Source: DAIDKA01 sp035503515 (lineage in GTDB: Bacteria; Pseudomonadota; Gammaproteobacteria; Steroidobacterales; Steroidobacteraceae). Taken from it: a DNA stretch of 64,000 nt. The stretch lies in assembly GCA_035503515.1 (NCBI GenBank), contig DATJTJ010000064.1:1-64000 (forward strand), given 5' to 3'. Below are positions 60,940-64,000 of the stretch, in pieces; the stretch's first letter is position 1, and every line of letters starts with the position of its first letter. A program made the translations under genes and the position numbers. The notes below the pieces were generated by a model. The model had not been told where the DNA came from and made no database searches. It saw nothing but the letters and a program-made list of their open reading frames with translations.

Positions 60940-61512
60940 TCAGGCCCGTGGCGAGAATACCCACGAGACCATGCGAACCTGACCAGCGGCCGCCACCGTA
61001 GTGGCGTGGAAGATCCGGCCCGGGACAAAGCGGGATCGCAGATGCTCGCCCGACGCGAGCGCTTCGCCCATGACCTGCGCCCAGGACCGCGATGGACCGG
61101 ACTGCGCGAGCGCCGGCAGCAGGTCCGGATGTGCGGTGACGGCGTGCGCGACGCCTGCCGCAGCGGGCGCATGCTCGGCATGGAACGCGCCGGCATAGCC
61201 GATTTCAGCCGCGCAGCTGCGCATGACCACGTAGTCCATCCAGTTCGTCAGTCCGGCAATATGTGCGCCGTCGGCCAGCACTTCGGTGCGCAGCCGCGTG
61301 TACCAGCGGTTGCACAGGTCATCGAGCGCATCGACGACGTGCGTGCGGGTGGCGCCGACTGCGCGCGCGAACTGCGCCGAGAGGTCGAGCCGCCGATCGA
61401 TCACCACGTGACCGATGATCGAGCGGGATCGGAGGACTTGCGGGAGCGCGCTGATGCCCGCGATTGCAGCAGCGCCGGTGAGCACGCCGCGCCGGGTCAT
61501 TGATCCGCTCAT
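60940..61512 (-). CDS. Tat-signal protein of unknown function
   Basis: 190 residues from ATG 61512; a second ATG four codons in gives the same Tat signal (TRRGVLTGAAAIAGISALPQ). The mature part is mostly helical and includes TRTHVVDALDDLCNRWYTRL and TNWMDYVVMRSCAAEIGYAG. I do not recognise it. It lies directly upstream of the secreted VOC gene and divergent from the p-cresol methylhydroxylase-like flavoprotein. Confidence 0.65.
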   Translation of the reverse strand: MSGSMTRRGVLTGAAAIAGISALPQVLRSRSIIGHVVIDRRLDLSAQFARAVGATRTHVVDALDDLCNRWYTRLRTEVLADGAHIAGLTNWMDYVVMRSCAAEIGYAGAFHAEHAPAAAGVAHAVTAHPDLLPALAQSGPSRSWAQVMGEALASGEHLRSRFVPGRIFHATTVAAAGQVRMVSWVFSPRA

Positions 61513-61605
61513 TGCTCTCGCCCCTGGATGGATTAGCTGTGCTAAGTTACCAGAGCGTCGGGAGCGGCTCAACGAGCCGGACAAGAACAATTCAAGGGGC
61601 GTGAG

Positions 61606-63171
61606 ATGGCTGAACCGATATTTCCACCAGGGGTCTCGGCACGCCAGTTTGATCTGGCGATGGCAGAGTTCGCCAGGGCCATCGGCAGCGAATGGGTGCT
61701 GACCAGCGACGCCGATCGCGACTCCTACGCGGATTTCTTCTCCTTCGACAGTCACCGGCATCTGGCTTCGGGCGCACTGGCGCCGGTGACCACCGAGGAG
61801 GTGCGCGAGCTGGTACGCATCGCCGGCAAGTACCGCATCCCGTTGTGGCCCATCAGCCGTGGCAAGAATCTCGGCTACGGAGCGGCGGCGCCGCTGCTCA
61901 GCGGCTCGATGGTGCTCGACCTGTCGCGCATGAAGAAGATCGAGGTCGACGTGGCCAACGGCACCGTGCTGGTCGAGCCGGGCGTGGGTTTCTATGATCT
62001 CTATGATTACATCGAGAGGAACAGAATCCCGTTGTGGCTGTCCGTGCCCGGCAACAGCTGGGGCTCGGTCGCCGGCAATGCCCTCGACCGCGGCGTCGGC
62101 TACACCACCTACGGTGACCACACCTCGCGCATCTGCGGGCTGGAGGTGGTGCTGCCGGACGGCGATCTGGTGCGCACCGGCATGGGGGCGATGCACGATG
62201 CGCCCACGTGGCAGCTCTATCGCTATGGGTTCGGCCCTGCGTGGGACCAGATGTTCGTGCAGTCCAACTTCGGCGTCGTCACGAAGTTGGGACTGTGGCT
62301 CATGCCAGAACCCGAGTCCCTGCGCGGCTTCGACATGGAATTCGACAAGCCCGAGGATCTGGAGTGGCTGGTCGATGTGGTCGCGCCGCTGCGACGCAGC
62401 GGCACGCTGCAGCAGTCACCCTCCATCGGCAACTGGTTGCGCGCCGCGGCGGTGCTCACCACGCGCAAGGAGTGGTATGACAAACCCGGGGCATTGCCCG
62501 ACAGCGTCATCGATGCCATCCGCAAGCGCTTCGATATCGGCTGGTGGAGCATCAGCCTGCGCTTCTACGGCGACGCGGAAGTCACCGCGGCGTCGGAAAA
62601 AGTGGCCCTGAAGGCGTTCGCAAACCGGCCGGTGTTGAGCCGGAAGGACGCGAGCTGGACACGCGGCCAGCCCCGCGAACAGACCGCCTGGGCCGGCGTG
62701 CCGCTCACCTATCCGCTGCAGAACGTCAACTGGCATGGTGGCCGCGGCGGGCACATCGGCTTCTCGCCCGTGATGCCACCGAACGGACGGCTGGCGCTGG
62801 AACAGTTTCACCGCACCTACTCTCGGTACCAGGAGTACGGCATGGACTACCACGCCTCGTTCGCGTTCGGCGAGCGCCATCTCACCAACGTCAACCAGGT
62901 GCTGTTCGACAAGGACGATCTGGCCATGCTGGGCCGGGTGCAGCAGTTCTTCCATGCCCTGGTCAACGATGCGACGGCCCAGCACTACGGTGAATACCGC
63001 ACGCACATCGAATTCATGGACCTGGTCGCGGGCACCTACGATTTCAATCATGGGGCACTGCGGCGCCTCAACGAGCGCGTCAAGAATGCCCTGGACCCGC
63101 ACGGCATCCTCGCGCCGGGCAAGAGCGGCATCTGGCCGGGCGCCTATGCCGGGGAGCGCGGCAATGCGTAG
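61606..63171 (+). CDS. VAO-family flavoprotein, p-cresol methylhydroxylase/4-alkylphenol type
   Basis: 521 residues, the length of PchF. The FAD domain has IPLWPISRGKNLGYGAAAPL, VEPGVGFYDLYDYIERNRIP, SVPGNSWGSVAGNALDRGVGY and YGDHTSRICGLEVVLPDG, then QSNFGVVTKLGLWLMP; the C-terminal cap ends NALDPHGILAPGKSGIWP. These match the VAO/PCMH/eugenol hydroxylase group, which oxidise the benzylic or allylic position of 4-alkylphenols. The next gene is a small cytochrome c, overlapping by 8 bases, as in the PCMH and eugenol hydroxylase flavocytochromes. Candidate substrates are p-cresol, 4-alkylguaiacols or eugenol. Confidence 0.87.
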   Translation: MAEPIFPPGVSARQFDLAMAEFARAIGSEWVLTSDADRDSYADFFSFDSHRHLASGALAPVTTEEVRELVRIAGKYRIPLWPISRGKNLGYGAAAPLLSGSMVLDLSRMKKIEVDVANGTVLVEPGVGFYDLYDYIERNRIPLWLSVPGNSWGSVAGNALDRGVGYTTYGDHTSRICGLEVVLPDGDLVRTGMGAMHDAPTWQLYRYGFGPAWDQMFVQSNFGVVTKLGLWLMPEPESLRGFDMEFDKPEDLEWLVDVVAPLRRSGTLQQSPSIGNWLRAAAVLTTRKEWYDKPGALPDSVIDAIRKRFDIGWWSISLRFYGDAEVTAASEKVALKAFANRPVLSRKDASWTRGQPREQTAWAGVPLTYPLQNVNWHGGRGGHIGFSPVMPPNGRLALEQFHRTYSRYQEYGMDYHASFAFGERHLTNVNQVLFDKDDLAMLGRVQQFFHALVNDATAQHYGEYRTHIEFMDLVAGTYDFNHGALRRLNERVKNALDPHGILAPGKSGIWPGAYAGERGNA

Positions 63172-63505
63172 GCTCGTGCTGTTCACGATCCTGCTCGGCG
63201 CCGCGGGCGCCGCCTCGGCCACCGATCCGCCCCCCGCGGGCGCTCCCCCCGCAGGGGCGGGCCGCGATCTGTTCGTCGAGAAATGCGGCATGTGCCACCG
63301 CAGCACCGGCATGGGCACGGGCCTGCTGGCACGTCGCTATCCCAAGGGCCAGGAACAGCTCGAGGCCCGCAGCAACCTGAGTGCCGCCTTTGTCACGACG
63401 GTGGTGCGCCATGGCCTGAACAACATGCCGGCGCTGTCGCGCGCGGAAGTCAGCGATCCACAGCTTGCTGTCATCGCCGGCTACCTGGCGCGCGGCAACC
63501 CCTGA
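63164..63505 (+). CDS. Cytochrome c subunit of the p-cresol methylhydroxylase-like flavocytochrome
   Basis: 113 residues from ATG 63164. A signal peptide (LVLFTILLGAAGAASA) is followed by a proline/alanine linker and a single haem site CGMCH, with the likely methionine ligand in LNNMPALSRAEVSD. PCMH cytochrome subunits are of this size. It accepts electrons from the flavoprotein encoded just upstream and passes them to the respiratory chain in the periplasm. Confidence 0.88.
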   Translation: MRRLVLFTILLGAAGAASATDPPPAGAPPAGAGRDLFVEKCGMCHRSTGMGTGLLARRYPKGQEQLEARSNLSAAFVTTVVRHGLNNMPALSRAEVSDPQLAVIAGYLARGNP

Positions 63506-63526
63506 GCACGCAGTGCGGTCCGCAAC

Positions 63527-64000
63527 ATGAAACAGGGCGGCTGGGCCAGCCTCATCCTCATCTACCTCTATGGCGTGGTCAGCGCCGCGTCGCTGACCAA
63601 GGCCATTCCGCTGCAGGCGCATATCACGCAGTTGCCCGGGGCGGGCCCGGCACTGTTCGGTTTGTTCGTATCGCTGATGGCCATCCTGCCGGCAATCTTC
63701 GGTACGCTCTCCGGCGCGGTCATCGACCGCCTCGGCGCGCGCCCGGCGCTGATCCTGGCCGCGCTGATCGGCGGGCTGGTCAACGGCCTCTACACCGTTG
63801 CCGGCTCGATCCTGCCCTTCGAAGTGCTGCGGGTGATCGAAGGCGCCGTGCCCCTGCTGGTGTACGCTGCAGCCCCGGCCCTGATGATCGCCACCAGCGC
63901 ACCCGAGCGGCGCAGTGCGGCGATGGCGCTGTGGTCCAGCTACACCCCCGTCGGGACCTCCCTCGGTCTGCTGATTTCCGCCGCCTTCGCCTCCGGCGGC
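63527..64000 (+). CDS. MFS transporter (partial, runs off the window end)
   Basis: 158 codons are visible from ATG 63527 with no stop before the window ends. SLILIYLYGVVSAASLTKAIP opens the first helix, and FGTLSGAVIDRLGARPALI is the MFS loop 2-3 motif; four to five hydrophobic segments are seen. It begins 21 bases after the cytochrome c stop, so it may carry the substrate of that enzyme. Confidence 0.8.
   Translation, partial: MKQGGWASLILIYLYGVVSAASLTKAIPLQAHITQLPGAGPALFGLFVSLMAILPAIFGTLSGAVIDRLGARPALILAALIGGLVNGLYTVAGSILPFEVLRVIEGAVPLLVYAAAPALMIATSAPERRSAAMALWSSYTPVGTSLGLLISAAFASGG

Noticed and set aside
1..64000. Insertion sequences, integrases, CRISPR arrays, rRNA or tRNA genes
   Set aside because: No transposase or integrase motifs, regularly spaced repeats or structural RNA segments were found on either strand by reading.

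Overview
The window is GC-rich (about two thirds G+C by eye) and densely packed, with many ATGA or short overlaps. It carries a TonB-dependent receptor, Sec and Tat signal peptides, hybrid sensor kinases and a VapBC pair, so the source is a Gram-negative proteobacterium. The mix of DUF6152, UMF1, NTF2-like, short-chain dehydrogenase (SDR) and glutathione S-transferase (GST) genes suggests an aromatic- or steroid-degrading lineage such as Steroidobacteraceae/Nevskiales, or less likely a sphingomonad. That placement is inference. I saw no rRNA, tRNA, CRISPR array, insertion sequence or phage gene.

Layout. 1-0.7 kb: VapBC-type toxin-antitoxin. 0.9-8.6 kb: two related secreted proteins, an O-methyltransferase coupled to a large unknown protein, an aldehyde dehydrogenase. 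8.6-15.2 kb: two divergent hybrid histidine kinases separated by a 22-bp perfect palindrome. 15.2-19.2 kb: a UMF1 transporter and an alkylation-repair pair (Ada-AlkA fusion and Ogt). 19.1-22.6 kb: a MarR/CocE-hydrolase unit and two NTF2-like proteins. 22.8-27.5 kb: two LigD-type SDRs, three LigF-type GSTs and one Nu-class GST. 27.6-31.8 kb: a phosphotriesterase-like protein and a coupled flavoprotein/76-aa protein/SDR operon. 31.8-40.7 kb: a minus-strand catabolic run (P450, metallo-hydrolases, GMC oxidoreductase, serine hydrolase, AraC regulator, dehydrogenases). 40.8-43.6 kb: NTF2-like, SGNH hydrolase, exported SDR. 43.6-51.7 kb: a six-enzyme operon with its own AraC regulator. 52-54.9 kb: TonB receptor ending in a strong terminator. 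54.9-61.5 kb: Tat flavoprotein, a second exported SDR, DUF1348, YkgJ, an atypical SDR with a Cys4 knuckle, a VOC protein. 61.6-64 kb: a p-cresol methylhydroxylase-like flavoprotein with its cytochrome c, and a major-facilitator transporter cut by the window end.

How it may fit together (inference from families and linkage). The 22.8-27.5 kb genes look like a beta-aryl-ether cleavage set for lignin-type dimers: SDRs oxidise the C-alpha alcohol, LigF-type GSTs cleave the ether with glutathione, and a Nu-class GST removes glutathione. The ketones so formed would be hydroxypropiovanillone- and acetovanillone-like. A GMC oxidoreductase and an aldehyde dehydrogenase could oxidise the first. The 43.6-50.6 kb operon (split PEP-synthase-like phosphotransferase, three-subunit biotin carboxylase, HAD phosphatase) matches the acetovanillone/4-hydroxyacetophenone route described as Acv in Sphingobium SYK-6 and Hpe in Rhodococcus. 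The p-cresol methylhydroxylase-like pair would attack 4-alkylphenols. The window therefore reads as an island for lignin-derived aromatics.
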